Source of the DNA: Takakia lepidozioides
Taxonomy: Eukaryota; Streptophyta; Takakiopsida; Takakiales; Takakiaceae
NCBI GenBank assembly: GCA_030704615.1
Contig: CM060734.1
Coordinates: 59,536,042-59,600,041 of the forward strand
Length of the DNA stretch: 64,000 nt
Reading direction: 5' to 3'
The notes beneath the pieces are model-generated. The model was not told the DNA's origin and did no database searches. It saw only the letters and a list, made by a program, of their open reading frames with translations. Positions 37,540-47,460 of this stretch are shown piece after piece (within the stretch, counting starts at the first letter, position 1; each line of letters starts with the position of its first letter). The position numbers and the translations under genes are program-made.

Positions 37540-38665
37540 TTGGAAATGCGGCACCGCATTTCCAAAACAGGGGAGGGACTAATTTTTCCATTTCAATGTT
37601 GGCATAGTAAAAAGTAATCTGAATTGGGAATGCGGTGCCGCATTTCCAAAATTTCCTTTGTCCACACGCCAGTTTTGGCCTCTCCCGCTCATTGCATGGA
37701 TGCCACCACGCTTACAGAGGTCGAACAAGGAGGTCGAACAAGGAGGCCGACATGGCGGGATTGAAAATGCGGTGCCGCATTTCCATATTGGGGATGGTCG
37801 TTGTTCGAACTGCAGGCCCATCAGCAAAAATTGGCACCGCATTCCATTGTAAAAAAAAAGTCGATGACGGACATGGAAATGCGGCGCCGCATTTCCAGAA
37901 CGGACATCGCAATTTGTCCATTTGCAGACCCTCTCTCGGAAATGCGGTAACGCATTCCATCGCGCTGGTCGAAAATAGGTGCACTTTTCGAAGTGTTGGA
38001 CGGAAATGCGGCACCGCATTCCCTTGTCCAAAAAGAAGTTTCCATTGCCAAGCTGGAAATGCGTCGCCGCATTTGCAATGCCAACCTCGTTTTCTGATCA
38101 ATTTATAGACCCGTGTTGGTATTTCGTGTACCTGGACGGAAATGATGCACCGCATTTCGATGTCCGACATGGAAATGCGGTGCCGCATTTCGATGTCCGA
38201 CATGGAAATGCGGTGCCGCATTTCGATGTCTGACATGGAAATGCTGTGCCGCATTTCGATGCGGACATGGAAATGCGGCGCCGCATTTCAATGTCCGACA
38301 TGGCGTTACTCTGGTATATTCTTGACACATGACTCACATACCGGTTACTCTGCTTTATTCAACCGGACAGACAAATTGTAGAAATGAGACATCAAATTGT
38401 AAACAGTGGGCCAAATCCGAGAGTTATTCAACACAATGAAACACAGTCATACAGAAGTGAGGTACATTCCATGGCACACTCCAGGGCACATTTAAATTTC
38501 CCCCGTACAGGATCCTGGACCGATGAAGATTGGCTGTTGCATGAATGTAGCCGTTTCAGTTTCCTACCCTGCCATGCAAACTATGGGCACTCACTGCCAG
38601 GTGGGCCGATAGCCACTGGACACGACGAAGTCCATCCCCTCTTCGATGTAAATGCGGCGCCGAAT
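37540..38665. repeat. Right palindrome cluster downstream of the ParB-methyltransferase-like gene
   Basis: About 14 copies of the same palindrome, irregularly spaced up to about 38130, with spacers unlike those of the central array. At 38130-38303 five copies follow each other at 36-37 bp, with the identical spacer CGATGTCCGACATG, a recent tandem expansion. A lone decayed copy lies at about 38647-38670. Frames across it on both strands (repeated EMRCRISMSD) are not genes. Confidence 0.85.
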
Positions 38666-38701
38666 TTCCATCCGGGGGGATGGACTTCGGTGGCAGATCT
38701 C

Positions 38702-38948
38702 AAACTATAACTTGTTGATGAGAAAGATGTATGGGTTCATCCACCACTGGCGTGATGAACACGTTCCACCTCCGTCGGTGGGTACGTGTGACCCAGATGC
38801 TCCATTTTGGAGGCCGGACTGCTCTTCCGCTTCGTATCTTTTCCAAAATCTAAGGGCTTCGTAGCTGTCCGCAAGGTCATCGGCATCCAAGTCGTCCTCA
38901 GGTCCTCCTTTGCAAGGATGCCGTGCTTCCGGAACCGGGACGACTGCC
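38702..38948 (-). pseudogene. Coding fragment cut by the LTR, possibly PIF/Harbinger-like
   Basis: An open frame runs from the LTR boundary down to a stop at about 38705. It reads through LDADDLADSYEALRFWKRY and ends SRQWWMNPYIFLINKL. The W-W/F-V/M-x-P string resembles the start of HARBI1-type nucleases, but that is a weak, short match. It looks like an exon truncated when the retrotransposon inserted at 38949. No continuation was found on the other side of the element. Confidence 0.3.
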
Positions 38949-39967
38949 TGTCGCGCGGCTTTTACTCACCCATCCCTTCGCTATCCGAGGCGAAAACTCC
39001 AAGATAGAAGAGTTGGAAATCTCTAAGTACTCGGCCCGCGCAGAACAATCAGTCATGACCTACAGCTAGTGTATCATGGGGGTGTTTCCTATTTGTTTCC
39101 TTTTCCGCATTCATCTTAGCTACCTTACCATTGATAATTAAGTATCAGTTTGCTTCATCAATTTATCGGTTTCCTTAACTCCTCCATTCATTCCACAGCT
39201 TCACTCAGATCTCTCTACACAGTGTGATTGTATCGTATAAGTATCAGATTATGATTTATCAGGTATCAGGCCGAAGCCATTATGTCTCTATTCTTCTTTC
39301 CTATATCACTATAGCTTTGCATATAACAAGCATCTACTAATCCTCTTTTCTCCTTCATCGTGCTCTCCGATCTCCGCTCCCGCCTGTCTCCGAAGTCCTC
39401 CCCGAATAATGATCCCCTCATCATTCCCCGTTCTTCCCTTTATCCTCCTATCCGCGGTTCTAACCGTTTCCCTCTCTAACCGTCGTATGTGAACTAACAT
39501 GTTCCCTTCACAGGTGTTGTTCCCCACAGTCGTTCCCTGTCCTACTCTTCGTTCCCTATTATCGTGACAGCTGTGTCAAGCGGTGACTGGCTGTGTTTGG
39601 CTGTGTCGGGCTGTGACTGGCTGTGTGGCTGTGTCGGGCTGTGACTGGCTGTGTGGGCTGTGTGGGCTGTGACGACTGTGACGGGCTGTGTGGGCTGTGA
39701 CGGCTGTGTGGGCTGTGACGGCTGTGTGGGCTGTGTGGGCTGTGACGACTGTGACGGGCTGTGTGGGCTGTGACGGCTGTGTGGGCTGTGACGATTGTGA
39801 CGGGCTGTGTGGGCTGTGACTGCTGTGTCGGCTGTGTGGGCTATGTAACCCCCTCTACAGTGCGCTGCTGTCACCCCTAAGGTTCCTGTTTGTCTCAGTC
39901 TGTGCAAAAATTAAGGGTACCCTACAGATCCCGTATAAGTGTCTAAGTCCCCTACAGTCCTCTAACA
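38949..39967 (-). repeat. 3' LTR of the 13 kb Ty3/gypsy element
   Basis: Read on the minus strand it starts TGTTAGAGGACTG and ends CGCGCGACA, the canonical TG...CA ends. It is 1,019 bp against 892 bp for the other LTR; most of the difference is copy number of a GGCTGTG minisatellite at about 39565-39846. Confidence 0.92.
39565..39846. repeat. GGCTGTG-type minisatellite in the LTR
   Basis: Repeats of GGCTGTG, GGCTGTGTG and GGCTGTGACG. The other LTR has a shorter version at about 51835-51972. The minus frame through it (39542-39907) is simple-sequence coding and is not a gene. Confidence 0.85.
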
Positions 39968-39983
39968 TTACCCCTTCCCCCTC
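39968..39983 (-). promoter_or_regulatory. Polypurine tract next to the 3' LTR
   Basis: The minus strand reads GAGGGGGAAGGGGTAA immediately before the LTR's TGTTAGAGG. This is the expected site for priming plus-strand DNA synthesis in a Ty3/gypsy element. Confidence 0.8.
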
Positions 39984-40004
39984 AAAAAGCCGTGTCCTCA
40001 CGGT

Positions 40005-40472
40005 TTACTGTTTCCGAGTAGCAAACCTTTGTGAGTGAGCACCTTGTTGACGTTGAGAGTTTCGTGGTGGGCTGTGTGTACGAGCCCGAGGTCTGTCTCT
40101 GGTTGATGGAGATGGTTGATCACTACCTGGATAAGTGAGGCCTTCTGGAGGCTGATATCGAGGTAATCTTTCCGGCATAGGAGATCCCCTTTGTTTCTTC
40201 TCTTCCATCTGAATTGCATAGTCTTCTCCCATGTCAAAAGAATTTTGTGAAGAAACAGTTGTATCAGAATCCTCATCGCCTCTCAGGTGTTTTAATTTTC
40301 GAACTTTTTGTGGAATCATCTGGGGCATACAATGCTGTCCTACCATGTCTGGAAGTTTGCATTTTACAACCTGGTGTAACCGTTGAACAGCAAAATTGGT
40401 GTAGACACTGAGCTCCTTGTCTGTCCAATGAGTGGGGTACCAATTACTGGTGCAGCGTGCAAGTATTTCCAT
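40005..40472 (-). CDS. Small ORF at the 3' end of the 13 kb gypsy element
   Basis: 155 codons, overlapping the end of the 1,273-codon ORF in another frame. It begins MEILARCTSNWYPTHWTD and ends in a Pro/Arg/Ser-rich tail. The sequence around WYPTHWTDKELSVYTNF looks like a genuine protein continuation, so this may be the real C-terminus of the large third ORF after a frame change near 40470. Function unknown. Confidence 0.4.
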   Translation of the reverse strand: MEILARCTSNWYPTHWTDKELSVYTNFAVQRLHQVVKCKLPDMVGQHCMPQMIPQKVRKLKHLRGDEDSDTTVSSQNSFDMGEDYAIQMEEKKQRGSPMPERLPRYQPPEGLTYPGSDQPSPSTRDRPRARTHSPPRNSQRQQGAHSQRFATRKQ

Positions 40473-43400
40473 GCGATATGTCCCTTATAGAAAATGTCAT
40501 CAAGTCCGAATTTCTGTGTTGACAAATTGTTGCAGGCTGCTTGAAACCATGAACGAATTTGAGAATCCTTCTGTATCATAACTTTTGGGTCATATAGGTA
40601 CATATGAGGTGGCACCGAAGGTAATACCCAATGATCTCCACTGGAGTAACTTTGAAAGCGTGCTTGCATCTTTTGTTGCTCTATGTGGTAACGTATCAGA
40701 AAACAAGCAGCGTAGTATAGCCCGCACCCCATGACAATACTTGCTATCTCCTTGGTCTTGGTATAAATGAGTCCATGTACAACCTGGAAAGCAACCAATT
40801 CCCTCAACATGGTACCTGCCTCGTGCCAGTATTGTGCAAAGTGATGATCTTCAATATGTCGATTGTTTGGAAGAACTTTAGTCCTGGTTGCCACTGGCAG
40901 CCAAATACGCATGATTTGGTAGTAATGTGCGAATGACTGCGGAGGACTAAATTCTTTCCAAGCCAAATCCAACATGATGGGAATTTGGTTGAAGGGCATA
41001 ATCATAGCCCTACTGTACTCCCTGGCAGCTGGAGTTTTAGGTGGGTTAAAAGCTGCATTGCCCCATACCTCCGGCTGTGGTGGCTGTGGTGTGGTTGTAG
41101 TAACCACAGGTTCAGCTACTGGTACACTGACCTGTTGTGGTGGTGGTGGTACTGGTTCCTGTACCATTGGCATCTCCTGCACCTCCTGTGAAGACTGAAA
41201 AGCCAGAGTTCTGGCTTGCAAATAAGAAGCCATTAGCTGTTCCTGAGGGATATAGACTCTTTGGTCGATGTTTGAAGTGAGGTCTTCCACTTGAGTCTGG
41301 AGTCCGTCTACATCCTCTTGTAACTCTGCTATCCTACTATAGACATTGTCTATAGTAGTTGTGGCAATGTTCTGCACCTGCAGTCTGAGCTCATTCATCT
41401 CGCTTTGGGTGAGCTTCCGTGGGGCTTTGCCTTCTACTGGCCCTTGTGCTAACCAGACCTGCATAAGGCTGTTATCCACCAAGCTGCTTGTGGTTCCCCT
41501 GAGAGTTTGCTCCTCTCTTAGCTTATACAATTCCAACTGCTGTTGTAAAGCCTTCATGCGCTTCGCCTGTGGCTCAACCAATTGCGCATAGGCAGCAAGT
41601 AGATTATTGGCTTCTTTCGAAGCCTTGTTACTGACCGCGATTTCATTTCTATTGGCCACGATGGTTTGTTGCAACTCCACGATGTATTTCTCATTCTCAG
41701 CTTCCATCTGCCTGTATTGCTTGAAAGTATCTTCATTGCGACAGATTGTATTCTTCATATCGACAATGAGCTTCATGTGCTCCACATTCTCTTCTTCTGC
41801 CTTCGTACATTTTTCCGCTTGACTGTTTATTTCTTTTGTTGATTGGTCAAGCATAGTTGTAAATGTAGCGCATTGTATCGCCATCCTGTTATGCACTGTC
41901 TGCAACTCCGTATGTAGTGCATTCAGTTCTTGCAACTTGCTTTCATGCTGCACCTGCATTTGGTATAGCTGTTGCTTATGTGCTTCGTGCAACTGGTCTT
42001 GCGCGAGGCCTGCCTCAATCAATTGTTGCTTGGCCAATTGCAAAGCCATTTCTGTATTGGCCAAGTCCTGCTTCATCTTGAGAGTGACCTCTTCATCGAC
42101 CTTGTTTGCACACTCAGTGGCAAGTCGAGCCTCAAACTCCTTCCTGAGTTCTTCTTTCAAGGCTGTCAATTGGGTAATTGGAACATGGGATTTGACATAA
42201 GTCCCCAACAAATTAAGTGTCCTGCCTATGGAACTCATCAGCATTGCCTGTTGAGGGTCATCATGGTGAGGTTGCTGCTGTTCCTCCCGATCTTCAACAG
42301 TATGATGTCTCACTAACCATTCAGACCATTGTCCCACCGGATTTTCTTCCTGAACTACTTCATTTATGACCGGTGCTACAGTGTCATGGCCTTCCGCCTG
42401 TGGTACCTCCGACACAGGTGTGTGCATTATATGTACCTCAGGATTTCTCTTGGGCAACTGTTGCACCTCTGGGATTTCTGTCTGCTTGACCAGACCAGAA
42501 TATTCATAGAGAAGGTCCCCTTTCTCTATTTCCGCCACTATCTGTTCTGTAGTTGGAATATCTATCCCTTCACTTTCCAAATCAATTATTTCGGGTTGAG
42601 CTGCATGGATAACTTGTGACCTTGTGACAAGTCGTTCAAGTGGCTGTGTTGGTTGTGATGCAGAAGTAACTTCTTCCTCCCTCTCTGAAGGTCCTGCTTC
42701 CAGTAATAACATTCTTTTGTGCTGCTGTGCCCCTTCCTGGTCATGAGCTTGGGAAACATTATCATGCGGAATCCGTGAAGCCAGTGGATCCGCCACTACA
42801 GTCTTTCCCCTTCTCTGCCTCTTAGTCTCGGGTTGTGCTGCTAGTCCACCCTCACTGTGTGAAGAGCCTTGCTCTTCCATTGCAGTTGTTTCTGGCTCAA
42901 ACACTCCCATTTCCTTCCTTTCTTGTGCATTAAGTATGCCAGAACTAAGGATTATTTGAGCAATGATTGGGCCAGACACTATGATAGGAGATTTTGCGGT
43001 AGTACCTTGTAATCTTTTCATCTCCTCTACCAGTGCGTTGTACATTATGTCCGCCCATGGTACCTCTTGTCCCTTCAAGCCTTTGAGGATTTCCTCCGTG
43101 AAGGATCTGCTCAAATATTGTTGGTTCTGTTTCAGGGCAATCAGAACGTTCAATACTTGGCCTATGTCTTTTAACCCTGGGTACACAGCTTTGGTACAAG
43201 CATAACCCTGAGTTTTAAAGAAACTCCCTTCTTGGAATAAATCCCCTATTTGCAGTCTTTCTCTGTGTTCCTCCACATACACATGACCTGCTGGCAATCG
43301 AAACAATTGCTGGAGGTATAGGGGAGTAATCATTAATTCAACTCCCTTCACCGTTGTTGTTCCTGTCTTTGGCTCAAAGTTCTGCAAAAATTGTAACATG

Positions 43401-44185
43401 TACTGTCTATGGTGTAGTGTCCAATCCATGCTTTGCAATCCTTCCAATCTCAGCTCCTTCAGTATCTTTATCGCCTGTGGGGTAGCCATCGTTTGTTTCT
43501 GCAGAATTGTGGTGCTCTTCACCCTGATTTCCTCCATTCCTCTCACTCTCTTCATCTTAGACTCACAGAACTGCTTTGGCTGTAACAACTGCAGGAATGC
43601 CTGTAGTGCACAAAGCAGAAACGTATGGTTGCCGCAGAAAGCTATGGGTAATCTCTTGTAAGCCTGCGGGGCTTGCAAGCATTGTTCAAGAGAAAAGCTC
43701 TGCTCTTTCGTTTCGTGTCTCTGCCATTGCGTAAGTAATATTGCGAGCGTATAGTCTGTTAGTTCCTCCATAGTTTCCAAGTTATAGCATTTATGGCCTG
43801 TCCTGTCGAGACGCCCGTTACTCAGAACGACGCCGCCTCTTGCGCTCAATTTCCCTCCATTTTCTTGATCATTTCTCTGGTTTTCTATTGGCTGTATCCG
43901 CTGTGACTGGATTTTAACTTTTATCTTCTTTAGTGGACTTTCCCTGTTGGATAGTCCACTAGGATCACACATGCGACATGAATTCAGTTTTTCTGTACTT
44001 GCCGTTCGTTCTGTTTCCCTTTTTCCGTATTCATTAATGGGCCCGCCTTTCATCCCTTTGACGGCCGTTCTTTTCCTCTTTCTTTTTGACACCTGTCCTT
44101 GCACTTCATTCTCTGCTGTGTGTCGCACCCTGACCTCCACGTGTCTATTTTTAAAGTAATTTCCGTTTCCTCTTCCGTCATCCAT
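40364..44185 (-). CDS. Third ORF of the gypsy element, 1,273 aa, coiled-coil protein of unknown function
   Basis: Starts at a true ATG (44185) and is uninterrupted. A basic N-terminus (KRKRKR) is followed by a mostly helical domain at about residues 130-420. Its string VKGVELMITPLYLQQLFRLP recalls the plant-mobile-domain fold found in some plant gypsy elements (weak inference). Then comes a low-complexity region, a long coiled coil (about 670-890), a Pro/Val/Gln-rich linker, and a C-terminal globular region containing MRIWLPVATRTKVLPNNRH. It sits where env-like genes sit, but no signal peptide or membrane anchor is visible, so it is not an obvious envelope protein. Its start overlaps the integrase C-terminal frame. 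Confidence 0.75.
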   Translation of the reverse strand: MDDGRGNGNYFKNRHVEVRVRHTAENEVQGQVSKRKRKRTAVKGMKGGPINEYGKRETERTASTEKLNSCRMCDPSGLSNRESPLKKIKVKIQSQRIQPIENQRNDQENGGKLSARGGVVLSNGRLDRTGHKCYNLETMEELTDYTLAILLTQWQRHETKEQSFSLEQCLQAPQAYKRLPIAFCGNHTFLLCALQAFLQLLQPKQFCESKMKRVRGMEEIRVKSTTILQKQTMATPQAIKILKELRLEGLQSMDWTLHHRQYMLQFLQNFEPKTGTTTVKGVELMITPLYLQQLFRLPAGHVYVEEHRERLQIGDLFQEGSFFKTQGYACTKAVYPGLKDIGQVLNVLIALKQNQQYLSRSFTEEILKGLKGQEVPWADIMYNALVEEMKRLQGTTAKSPIIVSGPIIAQIILSSGILNAQERKEMGVFEPETTAMEEQGSSHSEGGLAAQPETKRQRRGKTVVADPLASRIPHDNVSQAHDQEGAQQHKRMLLLEAGPSEREEEVTSASQPTQPLERLVTRSQVIHAAQPEIIDLESEGIDIPTTEQIVAEIEKGDLLYEYSGLVKQTEIPEVQQLPKRNPEVHIMHTPVSEVPQAEGHDTVAPVINEVVQEENPVGQWSEWLVRHHTVEDREEQQQPHHDDPQQAMLMSSIGRTLNLLGTYVKSHVPITQLTALKEELRKEFEARLATECANKVDEEVTLKMKQDLANTEMALQLAKQQLIEAGLAQDQLHEAHKQQLYQMQVQHESKLQELNALHTELQTVHNRMAIQCATFTTMLDQSTKEINSQAEKCTKAEEENVEHMKLIVDMKNTICRNEDTFKQYRQMEAENEKYIVELQQTIVANRNEIAVSNKASKEANNLLAAYAQLVEPQAKRMKALQQQLELYKLREEQTLRGTTSSLVDNSLMQVWLAQGPVEGKAPRKLTQSEMNELRLQVQNIATTTIDNVYSRIAELQEDVDGLQTQVEDLTSNIDQRVYIPQEQLMASYLQARTLAFQSSQEVQEMPMVQEPVPPPPQQVSVPVAEPVVTTTTPQPPQPEVWGNAAFNPPKTPAAREYSRAMIMPFNQIPIMLDLAWKEFSPPQSFAHYYQIMRIWLPVATRTKVLPNNRHIEDHHFAQYWHEAGTMLRELVAFQVVHGLIYTKTKEIASIVMGCGLYYAACFLIRYHIEQQKMQARFQSYSSGDHWVLPSVPPHMYLYDPKVMIQKDSQIRSWFQAACNNLSTQKFGLDDIFYKGHIAWKYLHAAPVIGTPLIGQTRSSVSTPILLFNGYTRL

Positions 44186-44931
44186 TTTCCTGAAGTTATT
44201 ATGTGTCCACTTGTCACTGATTCTATGGATCGTGTAACTTTAGTAGGCTGTGTTGAGCTGTGACAGGCTGTGTCATACTGTGTTTCGCTGTGATAGGCTG
44301 TGTTGCACTGTGGTAAGCTGTGATAGGCTGTGACACGCTGCGGTAGGTTGTGATAGGCTGTGTCACGTTGTGACGGGCTGTGATAGGCTGTGTCACGCCG
44401 TGATGGGCTGTGATAGGCTGTGTCACGCCGTGATGGGCTGTGATAGGCTGTGTCACGTTTGTTTTGCCCACCCCGGTCATATATACTGGGCCTAGCGACA
44501 AGTGTTCCATACTCCGTTCGTAACACTGGTGCAGCCCGTGACTGCTCTTGCGGTTCAACATGCAAATCATGCTGCAGGGGTTTGTCATGGATACCACTGT
44601 ACCCCTTCAACTTATTTGCATTGACTCTTCCCAGCATTTCTTTGTTAATGGTTTGTAACATGGCTGTGTTGTTATCATACATCTTTTGTATGACATAAGG
44701 TCCTTTCCATGGTGATTTAAGCTTAGAAGCTTGAATCTTTCCTTTCTTCTGCAACCATAGAACCAAATCCCCCGTCTTAAAAGTCTTTAACTTGCCTTCA
44801 TCAAACTGTTCCTTTCTCTTCATCTGAATTCTGGTCATATTATCAGCTGCATCAGCACGTACTTCTTCCACATGGTATAATTCATGTTTCCTGACTTGAT
44901 GGAGTCTTGCAATTCCATTCTTTTTCCCCAC
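44050..44931 (-). CDS. Integrase C-terminal segment of the gypsy element, frame-shifted from pol
   Basis: This frame continues integrase after pol loses its frame: HELYHVEEVRADAADNMTR, then FDEGKLKTFKTGDLVLW and SPWKGPYVIQ, the GPY/F module that closes Ty3/gypsy integrases. It then reads through a minisatellite giving repeated RDTAYHSPSR peptides. No independent ATG supports a separate protein; it was probably one frame with pol, broken by an indel at about 44890-44940. Confidence 0.7.
   Translation of the reverse strand: MGKKNGIARLHQVRKHELYHVEEVRADAADNMTRIQMKRKEQFDEGKLKTFKTGDLVLWLQKKGKIQASKLKSPWKGPYVIQKMYDNNTAMLQTINKEMLGRVNANKLKGYSGIHDKPLQHDLHVEPQEQSRAAPVLRTEYGTLVARPSIYDRGGQNKRDTAYHSPSRRDTAYHSPSRRDTAYHSPSQRDTAYHNLPQRVTAYHSLPQCNTAYHSETQYDTACHSSTQPTKVTRSIESVTSGHIITSGKWMTEEETEITLKIDTWRSGCDTQQRMKCKDRCQKERGKERPSKG
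44228..44462. repeat. Internal GGCTGTG minisatellite at the end of pol
   Basis: Tandem plus-strand units such as GCTGTGATAGGCTGTGTCAC, the most regular at 44350-44460. In the coding strand they give decapeptide repeats. The core resembles the GGCTGTG repeat in the LTRs of the same element. Confidence 0.8.
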
Positions 44932-47460
44932 TCCGTTCTCATGGTAGGTAACAGGAATTCCACTGGAAGTAAGGCTTCCATACCATAAACTAATTGGAAT
45001 GGTGTATACTTTGTGGTGACTTTATATGAAGTCCTGTATGACCACAAAGCTGTCAGCAGCTTTGTATCCCAATCCGTTCTGTTTGCATTGACTATCTTAG
45101 CCAAGATAGTACATAGTATTTTGTTGGTAGCCTCTGCCTGCCCATTACCCTGTGGGTAATATGTTGTACTCTTTCTATGCACAATCATAAACTCTTTAGT
45201 CAATAACTCAATGGTCTCATTCATGAAGTGACTTCCTTGATCACTGATAAATTCTAAGGGACATCCAAATCGTGTAAGTATGTTCTCGTACAGGAACCTT
45301 GCTGTGGACTTGGCTGTGTTGTCCCTCAAAGCTTTAGCTTCCACCCACTTTGTAGTATAATCAGTGGCTGTAATTATGTACCTGTTTTGTGTATTCTTGG
45401 ATGGTGGATTAATTGGTCCAACAAAGTCTAGTCCCCATTTCTGAAATGGTTCCGTAGGCATTGTAGGATGCAAGGCCATTCTTCCAGATCTCTGCAAAGG
45501 TCCTAGCCTCTGACATTCATCACACTTCTGACAATACTCATGTACATCTTTGAACAAAGTAGGCCACCAGTATCCTGCGAGTAGTATCTTTCTACTGGTA
45601 GTCTCTTCTCCAAAATGACCTCCAGCCACTCCTTTATGAACTTCCTCCAAGACTTTATTTACTTCATGGTGGTACAAGCATCGTTTTAGTACCCCATCAG
45701 GTCCTAACTTATACATTCTGCTTCCTACCATAGTATAAGGTAAAGCTTTGATAGCGATTCTCTTCCTCTGCTCCTTACCATAACTAGGTGGGCACTGACC
45801 ATGAGCAAGGTAGTATCTGATTGGCCACTGCCAATCTAACCATTCATCTGCACTTCCTTGCACCTCCATTACAAATAAACTCGCATCAGGTAACTGATCG
45901 TCCACTCCTGTGGCGGCCTCTCCTGTTGTTAGTCGTGACAAATGATCTGCCACAAGATGCAAACGGCCAGGCTTGTAAATAACCTCGAACTCAAACTCAT
46001 GCAAGATTATTAACCACCTCGCTATCCTTCCACTTATCAAAGGTTTGTTCACCAGATATATCAGAGCCTGGTGATCCACATAAAACATAAACTTTCTTCC
46101 CAATAGGTAATGCCTGAATTTCTTCACTGCATAGATCATTGCCAATGCTTCTCTTTCCGTTGTGCTATAGTTCCTCTCAGCACTGTTCATCAACCGGCTA
46201 GCATAGTACACAGGTGAATCTATATTCCCTGTAACATTCTGGGCTAACACCGCTCCCAACGCTTCTCCTGATGCATCGCAGTGAACATGAAATACTACAT
46301 GCCAGTGAGGGTTAATCAGCACAGGTGTAGTTGTTACTGACAGTGTAAGTTCCTCAAACGCCTGTTGACATTCAGCTGTCCATGCAAACACTGCATCTTT
46401 CTTCAGAAGCTTGCTCAATGGTGCTGCTATTTGTGCATACCTTTTGACAAATCTTCTGTAATAACTGGTTTGCCCAAGGAATCTCCTTAAACTCTTAACA
46501 TTCACTGGTGGTGGAGAGGCTTTAATGGACTCTGTCTTCCTGGGATCCACAAGGAGTCCCTTCTTACACACAATGTGTCCCAGAAGCACCCCTGAGTTCA
46601 CACAGAAAGTACACTTCTCTGGGTTCAAGCCCAGACCTCTCATCCTGCATCTGGCCAGGCATAACTCCAATTTATGCAAGTGCTCATTCTTAGAGCTGTA
46701 CACACTGAAATCATCCAAAAACACCTGCATGAAATCATCCAGATACTCTTGAAAAGATTCACTTATCACTCTCTGAAAGGTCGCTGGTGCATTACAAAGT
46801 CCAAAGGGCATGACTTTGTATGCATAAGCCCCCCAGTCTGTGATGAAAGCTGTTTTCCCTTGGTCTTCTTCTGCCACTTGCACTTGATTATAACCACTGA
46901 AGCCATCCATGAATGAGTACATCTCATGGCCTGCCACAGTGTCTAATACTGCTTCTGTGAATGGCAAAGGGAAAGGATCTTTCTTCGTACAAGCATTCAG
47001 CTTCTTATAGTTCACACATACTCTTAGTTTGCCATTCTTCTTGGGAACTATAACAATGGGTGACAACCAAGTTGTATACTCTATTGGGTATATAAACTTA
47101 GCCTCAGCCAACTTCTTTATCTCTTCTCCAACCTTCTGTGCGTAGTTGGGATTCATTCTATACCTCGCCTGCTTGATTGGTACTGACCCTGGTTCCAGTT
47201 CAATTTTATGCTGACAGACTTCAGGTGGTATCCCTTTTAGATCCTCATAGCTCCAAGCAAATACATCTCTGTATTTGATGAACAAGCTTTTTGCTTCTTC
47301 GAAGAATTCCGGCTCCAAATCAGCTCCTACTTTCACCATCCTCGGTTCCTCCTGAGTTCCCACATTTACTTCTCTCACCTGCTCATCAGCTGTGATTGTC
47401 CAACCAGTCACCACTTCATCCTGTAAGCTCACAGTGGCTGGTTCTTCTAGGATTTCTATT
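44835..47460 (-). CDS. Pol of the gypsy element: reverse transcriptase, RNase H, integrase
   Basis: About 870 codons overlapping the end of gag in the -1 frame, so it is probably made by frameshifting or was fused to gag. RT: KKNGKLRVCVNYKKLNACTK, FMDGFSGYNQVQVAEED, MPFGLCNAPATFQR and the catalytic VFLDDFSVYS. RNase H: HCDASGEALGAVLAQN and NYSTTEREALAMIYAVKKF. Integrase: zinc region with CQKCDEC, then the DDE core (WGLDFVGPINPPSKN, EFISDQGSHFMNE, STTYYPQGNGQAEATN). Frame is lost just after LLPVEFLLPTMRTE. Apart from that lesion all catalytic motifs are intact. Confidence 0.92.

Larger units (their letters stand above)
25206..38948. mobile_element. Candidate composite MULE-type element: transposase, palindrome arrays and ParB-methyltransferase-like gene
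   Basis: The segment lies between a truncated gypsy copy and a gypsy LTR. It holds two divergently transcribed spliced genes, a MULE transposase and a ParB/methyltransferase-like gene, with the same palindromic motif left of the transposase gene, between the two genes, in introns of the second gene, and to its right. Shared motif and divergent layout suggest a single unit, but I could not identify terminal inverted repeats or a 9 bp target duplication. The ends given are only those of the neighbouring elements. Confidence 0.35.

Noticed and set aside
37579-38381. Open frames across the right palindrome cluster
   Set aside because: Same artefact: repeated peptide from tandem palindromes on either strand.
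39542-39907. 121-codon frame in the LTR
   Set aside because: It is translation of the GGCTGTG minisatellite (His/Ser/Thr/Gln/Pro repeats), not a gene.
40364-44185. An envelope gene
   Set aside because: Position fits, but no signal peptide, membrane anchor or Cys pattern is visible; a coiled-coil internal protein is more likely.
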